Under the pieces are notes generated by a model. The model searched no databases. It had not been told where the DNA came from and saw only the letters and a list, made by a program, of their open reading frames with translations. A stretch of 64,000 nt of DNA, taken from Bacteroidota bacterium. Its GTDB lineage: Bacteria; Bacteroidota; Bacteroidia; Palsa-965. The position numbers and the translations under genes are program-made. The DNA lies in assembly GCA_013298545.1 (NCBI GenBank), contig JAAFIA010000006.1, positions 1 through 64,000 of the forward strand, given 5' to 3'. Below, piece after piece: positions 43,550 through 52,968 of the stretch (the first letter of the stretch is position 1; every line of letters begins with the position of its first letter).

Positions 43550-45157
43550 ATGAAAAAAATCATTCTGCTTGCAGCACTCGGCCTTGCCGGAATTAGTGCC
43601 TATCAGGTAACCGGAACTGATCCTGAAAAAGCACCTAAAAACTGGTTCAACTTATCTTACGAAAAAGATGGTATTCACGGCGTGGGCACAGAACGTACCT
43701 ACGAAGAACTCATCAAAAATCGCAAACCTGCCGATACGGTTATTGTTGCTGTCATCGATGGTGGTGTTGATTACATGCACGAAGATCTCAAAAACGTAAT
43801 GTGGCACAACCCAAAAGAAATTGCTGGAAATAAAATTGATGACGATAAGAATGGCTACGTTGACGATATCTACGGCTGGAATTTTATCGGTGGAAAAGAT
43901 GGGCGCAACGTGCAATACGACCAACTCGAAATGGTGCGTTTGTACAAACCGTTGAAAGAGAAATATGAAGGCAAAGACCCGAAAACTGTAACCAATAAAA
44001 AGGAGTATGCTACTTATACGCAATTGAAGACTTCGTATGAAAAAGCATACAACAGCTCCAAATCCAATCTGGATTTGTACACCAAGGTTCAGAACAAGAT
44101 GATTGGAATGATTAAAGAGGTGAAGAAGAAAAAAGATGTGGATAGCGTGATGTACAAACACCTTTCTGATTATACACCAAGCGACAATTACAAAGGAATT
44201 TATTTCATTGTAATGAGCAATTGCAAAACACAGGAAGATTGGGCTGGATTTCAAAAAGACATCAACGAAGGCGTAACACAGCTAGGCGAATCTATAGACT
44301 ACAACTTGAATTTAGATTACGATCCACGCAATATAGTAGGTGACAATTACACCGATGCCTCTGAAAAATATTATGGAAACCCAGACATCAAAGGACCTGA
44401 TGCTTTGCATGGCACACACGTTGCCGGAATCATTGCGGCGCAGCGCGACAACGATCTTGGTATCAAAGGTGTTGCGGCGGCTGTAAAAATCATGGGTGTT
44501 CGTGTTGTTCCAAACGGCGACGAGCGCGACAAAGACGTTGCCAATGGCATTCGTTATGCGGTGGACAATGGCGCAGACATCATCAACATGAGTTTCGGAA
44601 AATCGTATTCGTATGACAAAGGTGTTGTGGATGAAGCGGTGAAATATGCTGAAAGTAAAGGTGTATTACTCGTTCATGCTGCGGGCAACGATAGCAAGAA
44701 CAATGATAAAACCAATAATTTTCCACGCAACGAATACCAAGCGGGTGGCGCTTCTGCGGGATGGATTGAAGTTGGTGCGTTGAACTGGCGCATGCAACCC
44801 AAACTTACCGCATCCTTTAGCAACTACGGTCAAAAAGAAGTCGATGTGTTTGCGCCGGGTGTTGATTTGAACGCACCATTATCCAATGGTGGCTATATTG
44901 ATTTGAGTGGAACAAGTATGGCAAGCCCTGTTGTGGCTGGTGTTTGCGCCGTGCTGAAAAGTTATTTCCCTTCCCTCACGCCTGCCCAAATGCGCGAAAT
45001 TATCATGACTTCTTCCGATAAGTCTTTGGCGAAAACAAAAACCATTCGTCCGGGCGAGAAAAAGAAGAAAATGAAATTTGGTAAAATGAGCATTACTGGC
45101 GGCATGGTTGATTTGTATGCCGCATTCAAATTAGCTGAAACAAAAGCTGGAAAATAA
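43550..45157 (+). CDS. S8 family (subtilisin-like) secreted peptidase with large insertion
   Basis: 535 residues with an N-terminal signal peptide (MKKIILLAALGLAGISA). The catalytic triad is Asp70 in VAVIDGGVDYMHEDL, His290 in LHGTHVAGIIAA, and Ser456 in SGTSMASPVVAG. The spacing between Asp and His is about 220 residues, far more than the 30-40 of subtilisin, because of a Lys/Tyr-rich inserted helical domain (about 100-260; KEYATYTQLKTSYEKAYN and onward). There is no T9SS sorting tail, so it probably stays in the periplasm or is exported by Sec. A strong terminator follows. Confidence 0.93.
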   Translation: MKKIILLAALGLAGISAYQVTGTDPEKAPKNWFNLSYEKDGIHGVGTERTYEELIKNRKPADTVIVAVIDGGVDYMHEDLKNVMWHNPKEIAGNKIDDDKNGYVDDIYGWNFIGGKDGRNVQYDQLEMVRLYKPLKEKYEGKDPKTVTNKKEYATYTQLKTSYEKAYNSSKSNLDLYTKVQNKMIGMIKEVKKKKDVDSVMYKHLSDYTPSDNYKGIYFIVMSNCKTQEDWAGFQKDINEGVTQLGESIDYNLNLDYDPRNIVGDNYTDASEKYYGNPDIKGPDALHGTHVAGIIAAQRDNDLGIKGVAAAVKIMGVRVVPNGDERDKDVANGIRYAVDNGADIINMSFGKSYSYDKGVVDEAVKYAESKGVLLVHAAGNDSKNNDKTNNFPRNEYQAGGASAGWIEVGALNWRMQPKLTASFSNYGQKEVDVFAPGVDLNAPLSNGGYIDLSGTSMASPVVAGVCAVLKSYFPSLTPAQMREIIMTSSDKSLAKTKTIRPGEKKKKMKFGKMSITGGMVDLYAAFKLAETKAGK

Positions 45158-45172
45158 TAACGTAATTTATAC

Positions 45173-45213
45173 AAACGAGGCGTGTCAACATCAATTGACA
45201 CGCCTCGTTTTTT
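45173..45213. terminator. Bidirectional terminator (S8 peptidase / response regulator)
   Basis: Perfect 16-bp stem aaacgaggcgtgtcaa (45173-45188) / ttgacacgcctcgttt (45195-45210), followed by T; serves both convergent genes. Confidence 0.92.
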
Positions 45214-45227
45214 TATGTGTAATCGGC

Positions 45228-45908
45228 TTAAAACTCAAATTTATAACCAACACCTTTTACGGTTCGGATGTAATCTTCTCCAATTTTTTCGCGCAGTTTG
45301 CGAATGTGTACATCAATGGTACGATCGCCAACCACAACATCTTCGCCCCAAACACGGGAGAGGATTTCTTCGCGCGCAAATACTTTTCCGGGTTTCGACG
45401 CCAATAATGCGAGCAGTTCAAATTCTTTTCGAGGAAGATTCAACTCATTACCCTGATGTGTAACACTGTAACTCTCCCGATCAATGATGATACCACCTAA
45501 ATCTTGTACTTCCGAATCGTTTGACACGCTTGTGCGGCGAAGCAAGGCTTTAATCCGACTCAACAACACACGCGGTTTGATGGGTTTATTGATGTAATCA
45601 TCTGCCCCAGCTTCAAATCCCGCAATGTGTGAATAATCTTCGCTTCGTGCAGTCAGAAAAGCGATGATCACATCTTTCATCCCCGCCATTTGTCGCAATT
45701 CGCGGCACACCTCAATTCCGTCTAACCCAGGCATCATCACATCCAGCAAAACAAGATGTGGATTTTCTTTTTTAGCTGCCTTGAGCGCTTCTTCGCCATT
45801 TTCTGCGGTAGTTACATGATAGCCTTCTTTGCGCAAATTGTAGCTCAAAAATTCTAAAATATCTTGTTCGTCATCGACGAGTAATATGCGTTGTGAATTT
45901 GTTGTCAT
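45228..45908 (-). CDS. OmpR/PhoB-type response regulator, canonical
   Basis: 226 residues from ATG 45908; the listed start is 7 codons earlier. The receiver is complete: acidic pair Asp12-Asp13 (LLVDDEQ), phospho-acceptor Asp56 in HLVLLDVMMPG, switch Thr in FLTARSED, and Lys in INKPIKPRV. The C-terminal winged helix has EFELLALLASKPGKVFAREEILSRVWGED and RTIDVHIRKLREKIGEDYIRTVKGVGYKF. No sensor kinase is adjacent, so it is an orphan or pairs with a distant one. Upstream are TGTTA repeats 11 bases apart, a spacing typical for OmpR/PhoB operators, so autoregulation or regulation of the divergent receptor gene is likely. Confidence 0.94.
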   Translation of the reverse strand: MTTNSQRILLVDDEQDILEFLSYNLRKEGYHVTTAENGEEALKAAKKENPHLVLLDVMMPGLDGIEVCRELRQMAGMKDVIIAFLTARSEDYSHIAGFEAGADDYINKPIKPRVLLSRIKALLRRTSVSNDSEVQDLGGIIIDRESYSVTHQGNELNLPRKEFELLALLASKPGKVFAREEILSRVWGEDVVVGDRTIDVHIRKLREKIGEDYIRTVKGVGYKFEF

Positions 45909-45954
45909 AGCAAAATTATCTGTGCACAAAATTAGTATTGCAAACGATTAACGG

Positions 45955-45990
45955 TGTTAAGGCCATGTTATGAGTAATTTTCAATGTTAA
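45955..45990. promoter_or_regulatory. Candidate PhoB-like box between regulator and TonB receptor genes
   Basis: TGTTAAGGCCATGTTATG shows TGTTA units with an 11-base period (45955 and 45966), with a third at 45985. PhoB-type operators are 11-base direct repeats. Binding is inferred. Confidence 0.45.
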
Positions 45991-46098
45991 GCCAACATGA
46001 ACATGACTTTACACAAAATTCAAATTAGATCGTCTGATTTTACACCTTATTCATATTGCGGTTACGCGGAGAAAATCTAAAGGAATGACCTTTGCAAC

Positions 46099-49032
46099 AT
46101 GAAAATCATGCTCAAAGTTACGTCCTCATTCCGATCTATCGCATTGGTTTTAGGACTTTTATTTTCGCTTGCATCCGTTGCACAAACCGGAACGATTACG
46201 GGTTCAATTACCGATAAAGCAGATGGCTCTGCAATTATTGGTGCGGTCATTTCAATCGACACCCTGAATGTTGGTGTTGCTTCTGATTTCGACGGCAAAT
46301 ATCAGTTGCGCGTAAAACCGGGCACCTACACCGTAAAATGCCAGTTTAGTGGTTACCAAACATTGGTTATTGGACAAGTAAAGGTAGAAAATGGCAAGAA
46401 GACGCCACTCGATTTTCCGATTGCCACCAAATCATCTTTTGTCAATGGCGATTCTACGGGCGTAATTATTTATGGCGAACGTCCGACAAATACAACTGCA
46501 AAAGTGTTGGACGATATTAAAAACGGAAATGTTGTAGCTGACGGAATGCCGGAACAAGAAATTAAAAAACTACCTCCGGGTGGCGATGCGGGTCAAGTTG
46601 CGCGTCGTATTCCTGGCGTAACCTTGGTTGATAATCGCTTTATTATTGTTCGTGGTTTGAGTGAACGTTACAATGCGGTTTTGTTGAATAATGTTTTTGC
46701 GCCTTCGGTTGAATCGGATGTCAAATCGTTTTCATTTGATTTGATTCCAAGTGCCATGATTGATCGCTTTCTCGTTTTCAAATCGCCTTCTGCCGATTTA
46801 CCGGGCGAATTTTCTGGTGGCGCGGTTCGTATCTATACACGCAATATCCCCGATAAGACGAGCTTACAAGTAGGTTACGCAAGTGGTTACCGTTCTGAAA
46901 CAACATTCCAACAATTTAACCTAAACAAAGGCACTTCTTCGGATATGTTTGCTATGGGCGCTGCTTCACGTGCATTGCCTGCCGGCTTTGTAAGCAATGT
47001 CCGTAACCTCAGCAACGATCCTGAAGCGACAGTTGCTGCGGGGCAGTCGCTTCGTAACGATTGGGGATACAAAACATTTAATGCGCCCCTCGATCACCGA
47101 TTCAATATCAATTATGCACTTCGTCTTTCTGATGACAGCCTTGGACGTTGGCAGTTTGGAAACATTACATCCCTCAATTATTCAAACACCTACACCACCG
47201 TTGCATCCAATCGCCTCGATTACAATTCATACAACCCACAAACGGGCGAAAGCGATACGGTGTTTTATTACAATGATAATATTTATACAAATCGTGTTCG
47301 TTTAGCACTCGTTCAAAACAACGCCATTCGCTTTGGTAAAAACGGTTCGCAAAAAATTGAAATCAAAAACATCATCAATCAACTTGGTGATAACGAAACC
47401 ACTTTCCGCGGTGGACGTAACTTGGAACAAGGTGAATACCGCCAAGATTATTCGTACCGCTACACACAACGCACCATTTATTCTGGACAGGTTTTAGGTA
47501 CGCATGATTTTAATGAAGAACGCACCAAGTTTGATTGGACACTCGCCTACTCCTTTGCACGTCGTAAAGATCCCGATTGGCGCCGTGTACGCATGTCGAA
47601 ATCATTTTCAGCGCAGCCTGAAGATTCTTACCAGCTCTATTTGCCATTCAGTGCGCAACCGTTTTTCCTTGGACGTTTGTTTATGGAAATGAACGAAGAT
47701 CTTGTTGCTGGAAGCGGAAACTGGGAACAAAAAATTACACTCGGCGACAGCGCGAATGCGTATGAATTTTCGATCAAGTCTGGATTTTATGTAGAAGAAA
47801 AAACACGCCAATTCCAAGTTCGTAATTTAGGGTATGCGATTGCTAATGTTTCGCAATTTGACTGGAATTTATTGAATGCTCCCTTGTCCGAAGTTTTTGA
47901 TCCTAAAAACATCAACAGCACAAACGGTATTCGCATTGATGAAGACACCAAAAAAGCAGATTCGTATCGCGCATCTAATAGTTTGCAAGCTGGATATGTG
48001 ATGGCTGTTTTACCATTTGGTTCTTTCAAAGGAAAAACAGATGAAAAGAAACACGAGCGTGTGCGTTTAGCTGTCGGTGTTCGTGCTGAACATAACGTTC
48101 AACGGTTGAATGGAAACACGATTCCTGGCGATACGGTGATTGTGAACAACGATATTCTTTCTATTCTTCCATCAGGATCAGTAGTGTGGAATTTGACCGA
48201 CCGCACCTTGCTTCGCGCATCGTATGGCAAAACGGTTAACCGTCCTGAATTTCGTGAGATCGCACCGTTCTACTTTTACGACTTTAACTTCAACAGCATC
48301 AATAGCGGAAACGATTCGTTGAAAAACTGCACCGTTGACAATTTCGATTTCCGTTATGAGTTTTATCCACGTTCTGGCGAAAACATCACTGTTGGTTTAT
48401 TCTACAAAAAATTCACCAACCCCATCGAGATGTATTTTGTGCCAGGTGTTGGTTCTGGTGGAACACGCAGCTTTACTTGGGCCAATGCACCACAAGCAGA
48501 AAGTTGGGGTGCAGAAATTGAATTGCGTAAAAAATTCGATAACATCAATGTTCCAGTTATTCGCAATCTCGGTGTAACGGCAAATGCGGCATACATCTAC
48601 AGTTCGATTTCGCTTGACGCAGATAGCCTAAATTCAAAAACACAAACACGTCCCATGATGGGCCAATCGCCGTATGTGATCAATGGCGGATTATTTTGGC
48701 AGAACGATACTACTGGCTGGAGCATCAGCGCATTGTACAATGTTGTTGGCCCACGCGTTATCATTGCGGGCATTCCAGGCATTCCTGAAGTATATGAAAT
48801 GCCACGCCATCAGATTGATATTATGGTTGAAAAAACATTCGGTTTGCGTAAAAATATCGACTTGCGTTTTAGTGTAAGCGATTTGCTCAATCAAAACTTC
48901 ATGTTGCTTCAAGATGCGAATACCGATGGAAAGCTTGATCCAAAAGCAGATCAGCAAATGCAAACCTTCAAACGCGGAACCTATTTTATGGTTGGTTTGA
49001 ATATCCGCTTATTGGAAAAACGCTCGATCTAA
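46099..49032 (+). CDS. TonB-dependent outer-membrane receptor with CarboxypepD_reg domain
   Basis: 977 residues. The order is: signal peptide (to VAQT, about residue 31), CarboxypepD_reg-like domain (about 33-120; SITDKADGSAIIGAVISIDT, ASDFDGKYQLRVKPGTYTV), plug (ARRIPGVTLVDNRFIIVRGLSERYNAVLLNN, then SPSADLPGEFSGGAVRI), and a beta-barrel to the final FMVGLNIRLLEKRSI. It imports a large or scarce nutrient across the outer membrane using TonB energy. No SusD partner is next to it, so it is not a classic polysaccharide locus. It sits between two response regulators with PhoB-like sites and 0.96 kb from a T9SS protein. Phosphate or organophosphate uptake is an inference. Confidence 0.93.
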   Translation: MKIMLKVTSSFRSIALVLGLLFSLASVAQTGTITGSITDKADGSAIIGAVISIDTLNVGVASDFDGKYQLRVKPGTYTVKCQFSGYQTLVIGQVKVENGKKTPLDFPIATKSSFVNGDSTGVIIYGERPTNTTAKVLDDIKNGNVVADGMPEQEIKKLPPGGDAGQVARRIPGVTLVDNRFIIVRGLSERYNAVLLNNVFAPSVESDVKSFSFDLIPSAMIDRFLVFKSPSADLPGEFSGGAVRIYTRNIPDKTSLQVGYASGYRSETTFQQFNLNKGTSSDMFAMGAASRALPAGFVSNVRNLSNDPEATVAAGQSLRNDWGYKTFNAPLDHRFNINYALRLSDDSLGRWQFGNITSLNYSNTYTTVASNRLDYNSYNPQTGESDTVFYYNDNIYTNRVRLALVQNNAIRFGKNGSQKIEIKNIINQLGDNETTFRGGRNLEQGEYRQDYSYRYTQRTIYSGQVLGTHDFNEERTKFDWTLAYSFARRKDPDWRRVRMSKSFSAQPEDSYQLYLPFSAQPFFLGRLFMEMNEDLVAGSGNWEQKITLGDSANAYEFSIKSGFYVEEKTRQFQVRNLGYAIANVSQFDWNLLNAPLSEVFDPKNINSTNGIRIDEDTKKADSYRASNSLQAGYVMAVLPFGSFKGKTDEKKHERVRLAVGVRAEHNVQRLNGNTIPGDTVIVNNDILSILPSGSVVWNLTDRTLLRASYGKTVNRPEFREIAPFYFYDFNFNSINSGNDSLKNCTVDNFDFRYEFYPRSGENITVGLFYKKFTNPIEMYFVPGVGSGGTRSFTWANAPQAESWGAEIELRKKFDNINVPVIRNLGVTANAAYIYSSISLDADSLNSKTQTRPMMGQSPYVINGGLFWQNDTTGWSISALYNVVGPRVIIAGIPGIPEVYEMPRHQIDIMVEKTFGLRKNIDLRFSVSDLLNQNFMLLQDANTDGKLDPKADQQMQTFKRGTYFMVGLNIRLLEKRSI

Positions 49033-49050
49033 CAAGAAAAGGAAGCCATA

Positions 49051-49089
49051 AAAAAGCGGTCACTCAAAAAATTGAATGACCGCTTTTTA
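49051..49089. terminator. Terminator after the TonB receptor (convergent with regulator 2)
   Basis: Stem aaaaagcggtcactcaa (49051-49067) / ttgaatgaccgcttttt (49072-49088) with one mismatch; bidirectional. Confidence 0.9.
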
Positions 49090-49104
49090 GTTATGAATCT
49101 CCGT

Positions 49105-49806
49105 TTAAATCATTTTTAGTCCAAACGCATATCCAACGCCTTTGATTGTTTTGATGCAATCTTCGCCAACTTGCTCACGCAACATGCGAATATGCACATC
49201 AATCGTGCGGTTATCGGCGCTAAATTTTCCACCCCATACTTCGCGATAGATTTCCGTGCGTGAAAAAACTTTGCGCGGCGAGTGCATGAGTAAAGAAAGT
49301 AATTCAAATGCTTTTCGAGGCAGTACAATTTCTCTTCCTTCGCGAATAACCAAATAACGTTCGCGATCAAGTTGAATCGTACTCAATTGCAGGCCCGAAT
49401 GTTCCGATAAATGTTGGCGACGTTGCAACATAGAGCGAATGCGGGTAACAAGCACACGCTCGTTTTGTGGTTTGAGTAAATAATCATCCGCACCCGCTTC
49501 AAAAGCCGCTATTTGTGTATAATCTTCGGTTCTATCCGTATAAAAAACAATCAGTGGCGATACAGCGGCTAATTCTTTTTTAATTTCTACACACACCTCA
49601 ATACCATCTGTATCAGGCAAAACAACTTCCAGCAAAACTAAATCTGGTGTTTTGTTTTGAATATAATCTAAGGCCTCAATAGCCGATGCCGCAAAATGAA
49701 TTGGAAAATCGGTATTCCGAAATGCGTGAGCGATATTCTTCTGGTCTTGCTGATTTGGATCAACAACCAACAAGTGTTTTGGAACAGCAGTCGATCTGTT
49801 TTTCAT
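49105..49806 (-). CDS. OmpR-type response regulator with atypical receiver (Glu at the phospho-site)
   Basis: 233 residues from ATG 49806; the ORF track uses a GTG two codons earlier. It is a paralogue of regulator 1, sharing the FEAGADDY block and a full winged helix (RKAFELLSLLMHSPRKVFSRTEIYREVWGG and NRTIDVHIRMLREQVGED). In the receiver, however, the phospho-acceptor position is Glu60 (DLVLLEVVLPD, gaa codon) instead of Asp. The acidic pocket has only Asp16 followed by Pro (LLVVDPNQQ) instead of two adjacent acids. Glu at this place mimics phosphate in many regulators, so the protein may be constitutively active or may be tuned by another signal. It is divergent from the T9SS gene; 11-base TTAA repeats lie between them. 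Confidence 0.92.
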   Translation of the reverse strand: MKNRSTAVPKHLLVVDPNQQDQKNIAHAFRNTDFPIHFAASAIEALDYIQNKTPDLVLLEVVLPDTDGIEVCVEIKKELAAVSPLIVFYTDRTEDYTQIAAFEAGADDYLLKPQNERVLVTRIRSMLQRRQHLSEHSGLQLSTIQLDRERYLVIREGREIVLPRKAFELLSLLMHSPRKVFSRTEIYREVWGGKFSADNRTIDVHIRMLREQVGEDCIKTIKGVGYAFGLKMI

Positions 49807-49912
49807 CAGCACGAAACTAGATGTAGCATATCAACAAGCCATCAAGCCATTGTTAAATCTCTGCTGCATGAAGAAAAATTAAACGTTAAGCCAAAGCGCC
49901 ATTTGTAAATAG

Positions 49913-49929
49913 CTTAACACTTGCTTAAA
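49913..49929. promoter_or_regulatory. Candidate direct-repeat operator between regulator 2 and the T9SS gene
   Basis: cttaac (49913) and cttaaa (49924) lie 11 bases apart, with further GTTAA words at 49851 and 49885. Same spacing class as the site near 45955. Confidence 0.45.
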
Positions 49930-49983
49930 CAAGACCTGTTCTATTCATAATACAGGCTTTATCTGGAACACATCTGTGCAATC

Positions 49984-49991
49984 TAGTTTTG
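49984..49991 (+). promoter_or_regulatory. -7 element of the T9SS protein gene
   Basis: TAGTTTTG (TAnnTTTG) lies 5 bases before the ATG at 49996. The transcript would start at or next to that ATG, which supports the downstream ATG 50029 as the translation start. Confidence 0.5.
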
Positions 49992-50028
49992 CGACATGAA
50001 ATTATTACACACAGTAAAAACACAAATC

Positions 50029-52785
50029 ATGTTGAAAAAAGCATTACTTACACTTTGTTTTGTTGTTGCAGGATTCATGATCAGCAATGCACAAATCATC
50101 AAATCGGGCAATATCGTTGCCAACGAAACGTGGACCAATAACAACATTTACTTGCTTAGTGGCTGGGTTTATGTTAAAGCTGGTGTTACACTAACCATTC
50201 AACCAGGAACAATCATCAAAGGCGATTTCGTTTCTAAAGGTACTTTAATCATTGAGCGCGATGCTAAAATCATTGCAAACGGAACAGTTGATCAGCCTAT
50301 TGTATTCACTTCACAAAAAGCTGTTGGCCAACGTAGTTATGGCGACTGGGGCGGGGTAATCATTTGCGGTCGTGCGAGTGTTAACCTTCCAGCAAACGTT
50401 GCAAATAACACGGTAGCTGGCGAAGGCATTATTGAAGGCGGTGTTGGTTCGTACTACGGTGGTGGTACAAATCCAAACGATGACGATAGCTCTGGCGTAT
50501 TGCGTTATGTGCGTATCGAATATCCGGGTGTTGCTTTTCAACCCAATAGCGAAATCAATGGTTTAACGATGGGTGGCGTTGGCCGCAAAACCGTTATTGA
50601 ACACATTCAGGTTTCATATTCAGGCGATGACTCCTACGAATTTTTCGGCGGTACCGTAAATGCTAAATGGTTGATCGCTTATCGCGGTTGGGATGATGAT
50701 TTCGATACGGATAATGGTTATCGTGGCAACATCCAATTTGGCGTATCTGTGCGCGACCCAAACATCGCTGACCAATCTGGATCAAATGGTTTTGAGTCTG
50801 ACAACGACGCAACAGGTACTGGTAATACACCAATCACACAACCTATTTTCTCAAACATGACATTGATTGGACCTTATGTCAACAATGGAACCATCAACAG
50901 CAATTATCGTCGCGCACTTCACTTGCGTCGCAATACACGTACGTGCACTTACAATTCGGTTTTCTGTGGTTACCCAACTGGTTTGTTGATTGAAAGTACA
51001 ACCACACAAACCAATGCAACCAATGGCGATTTGCAGTTCCGCAACTGTGTTTTAGCACAAATGCCAGATACGCTTGCGGCTACAACTGCTGCAAATCCAA
51101 ACAACGTAAACGGCGCTTTCAATATCAGTTCTTGGTTTGCTACGGGTGGATTTAACAACCAAACAGTTGCTACAACGAGTGCCTTGTTGTTTAACAACAC
51201 CAGTTTGGCGACACCAGATTTACGTTTGGGTGCTGGCTCACCTTTATTGAGTGGTGCTTCTTTTTCCAACACCAATTTGACCAATTCATTCTTTACGCCT
51301 ACTACCTACATCGGTGCTTTTGATGGAACAAACAACTGGACGGCTTGCTGGTCAGAATGGGATCCACAAAATCAGGCTTACAACGCCGCAATGAACAACT
51401 CGTTTACAGCAACAGCAACTGCACAAGGAACAACAACATTCTGTCAAGGTGGTTCTGTTGTGCTTGATGCGACTACTGTTGGTGCCGCTTCATACTTGTG
51501 GAGCAACAATGCGACAACCGCATCGATCACCGCGACTACAAGCGGAACATATAGCTGCGTTGTTACCAAAACAAATGGCTGTACAGCAACGAGTAATGCC
51601 ATTACGGTTACAGTGAATGCCCTTCCAACAGCACCCGTTGTTTCTGCAAACGGCCCTGTAACATTTTGTAATGGTGGAAACGTCATGTTGACATCAGACG
51701 TTACTTCTGGTATTGTTTGGAGCAATGCGGCAACAACTGCTTCAATCACGGTAAATGCTTCCGGTATTTATGATGTTACCGTAACAGACGGAAATGGTTG
51801 CAGCAGCACTTCTGCCAGCACAACGGTTGTGGTGAATGCAAATCCAGCAGCACCAACAGTTACAGTAAACGGAAGCACCACATTCTGTACTGGCGATAGC
51901 GTTGAATTGGTATCAAGCCAAGCTTCTGGAAACACATGGAGCACAACAGAAACAACATCAAGCATTTGGGTTGATGCAACTGGAAATTACACTGTAACTT
52001 ATACTGATGCCAATGGTTGCTCAGCAATCTCTAACAGCATTCAAGTTTCTGTAAGCAACTCGCCAGCTCCAACAGTGAGCATTACGGGCGCACTCGCATT
52101 GTGTCCTGGTGAAACAGTAACATTGACCGCATCGGCATCTGATTCGTACCTCTGGAGCAATGGCGATACGACACAAAGTATTATTGTGAGCCAAGCGGGT
52201 TCTTATTTTGTTACAGTTACAAACAGCGATCCGTGCAACGGTGTTGGACAATCTCAAGCGGTAACAGTAGTATTGAATCCAGCGCCAACCGCAGGTTTCA
52301 CGTTCCAAACACAAAACAACGTAGTTACATTTACCAACACGTCAACGGGTGGCACTTTGTATAGCTGGGATTTTGGCGATCAGACACTATCTTCTGGTCA
52401 AAACCCACAACACGTTTACATCAGTAGCAACAGCTATACCGTTACGTTGATTGTAACCAATGCTGATGGATGTACCGATACGATTACACAAGTTGTTCCA
52501 TTCTTTGTTGGTGTAGAAGAAGTATCTGCATTGAACAGCCTCACGCTTTATCCTAACCCTGCAAGTGAGCAAGCAAATTTGGTGATTGATCTCAACAGTG
52601 CATCGGATGTAAACGTTGTCATCTTCAATATGGCTGGTCAAGTATTGGTTTCAGAAAAACAAGAAATGAGCGCGGGTACACAAACCCTGAATTTTGAAAC
52701 GGCTTCTTGGAGTTCTGGAATTTATTTCATTCAAATTCAAACAGGTGCTTCAACCAATACCTTGAAACTGGTTGTTCGCAACTAA
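50029..52785 (+). CDS. T9SS-secreted beta-helix/Ig-repeat surface protein
   Basis: 918 residues from ATG 50029 (MLKKALLTLCFVVAGFMISNAQ); the ORF track uses ATG 49996, which would be leaderless. The order is: signal peptide; a beta-helix-like N-terminal region (about 25-400) with GDWGGVIICGRASVNLP, YVRIEYPGVAFQPNSEINGL and YSGDDSYEFFGGTVNAKWLIAYRG; four Ig-like repeats of about 80 residues each (TFCQGGSVVLDA, TFCNGGNVMLTS, TFCTGDSVELVS, ALCPGETVTLTA); one PKD (YSWDFGDQTLSSGQNPQHVY); and a type A sorting domain (LTLYPNPASEQANLVIDL to LKLVVRN). The N-terminal region matches proteins I have seen beside TonB receptors in phosphate-limitation loci. It is displayed on the cell surface or secreted. 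Confidence 0.88.
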   Translation: MLKKALLTLCFVVAGFMISNAQIIKSGNIVANETWTNNNIYLLSGWVYVKAGVTLTIQPGTIIKGDFVSKGTLIIERDAKIIANGTVDQPIVFTSQKAVGQRSYGDWGGVIICGRASVNLPANVANNTVAGEGIIEGGVGSYYGGGTNPNDDDSSGVLRYVRIEYPGVAFQPNSEINGLTMGGVGRKTVIEHIQVSYSGDDSYEFFGGTVNAKWLIAYRGWDDDFDTDNGYRGNIQFGVSVRDPNIADQSGSNGFESDNDATGTGNTPITQPIFSNMTLIGPYVNNGTINSNYRRALHLRRNTRTCTYNSVFCGYPTGLLIESTTTQTNATNGDLQFRNCVLAQMPDTLAATTAANPNNVNGAFNISSWFATGGFNNQTVATTSALLFNNTSLATPDLRLGAGSPLLSGASFSNTNLTNSFFTPTTYIGAFDGTNNWTACWSEWDPQNQAYNAAMNNSFTATATAQGTTTFCQGGSVVLDATTVGAASYLWSNNATTASITATTSGTYSCVVTKTNGCTATSNAITVTVNALPTAPVVSANGPVTFCNGGNVMLTSDVTSGIVWSNAATTASITVNASGIYDVTVTDGNGCSSTSASTTVVVNANPAAPTVTVNGSTTFCTGDSVELVSSQASGNTWSTTETTSSIWVDATGNYTVTYTDANGCSAISNSIQVSVSNSPAPTVSITGALALCPGETVTLTASASDSYLWSNGDTTQSIIVSQAGSYFVTVTNSDPCNGVGQSQAVTVVLNPAPTAGFTFQTQNNVVTFTNTSTGGTLYSWDFGDQTLSSGQNPQHVYISSNSYTVTLIVTNADGCTDTITQVVPFFVGVEEVSALNSLTLYPNPASEQANLVIDLNSASDVNVVIFNMAGQVLVSEKQEMSAGTQTLNFETASWSSGIYFIQIQTGASTNTLKLVVRN

Positions 52786-52807
52786 ATCTGATTTTCTTCT
52801 TATAAAT

Positions 52808-52843
52808 AAAAAACGGTTGCTTCTCACAGCAACCGTTTTTTTA
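52808..52843 (+). terminator. Terminator after the T9SS gene
   Basis: Perfect stem aaacggttgc (52811-52820) / gcaaccgttt (52829-52838) with T run. Confidence 0.92.
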
Positions 52844-52968
52844 TTTGATACGCAACCATTCATCGGCAAAAACTTACACTTCACCGATTTTAGAAGTGTC
52901 TTATTTGAAAATTACGATATTTGGCACACCTATTGAAATTTACTGACAAACTAAAAAACCACACCACT

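Noticed and set aside
43652-44254. 200-residue minus-strand ORF
   Set aside because: Antisense to the S8 peptidase; the Phe/Ile-rich product is the mirror of Lys/Asp/Asn codons.
49996-50028. ATG 49996 as the start of the T9SS protein
   Set aside because: A TAGTTTTG -7 element ends 4 bases before it, so transcription would begin about there, and the signal peptide begins cleanly at 50029. Kept as an alternative.
51444-51965. Minus-strand ORFs in the T9SS gene
   Set aside because: They are antisense translations of Thr/Val/Ala-rich Ig-like repeats.
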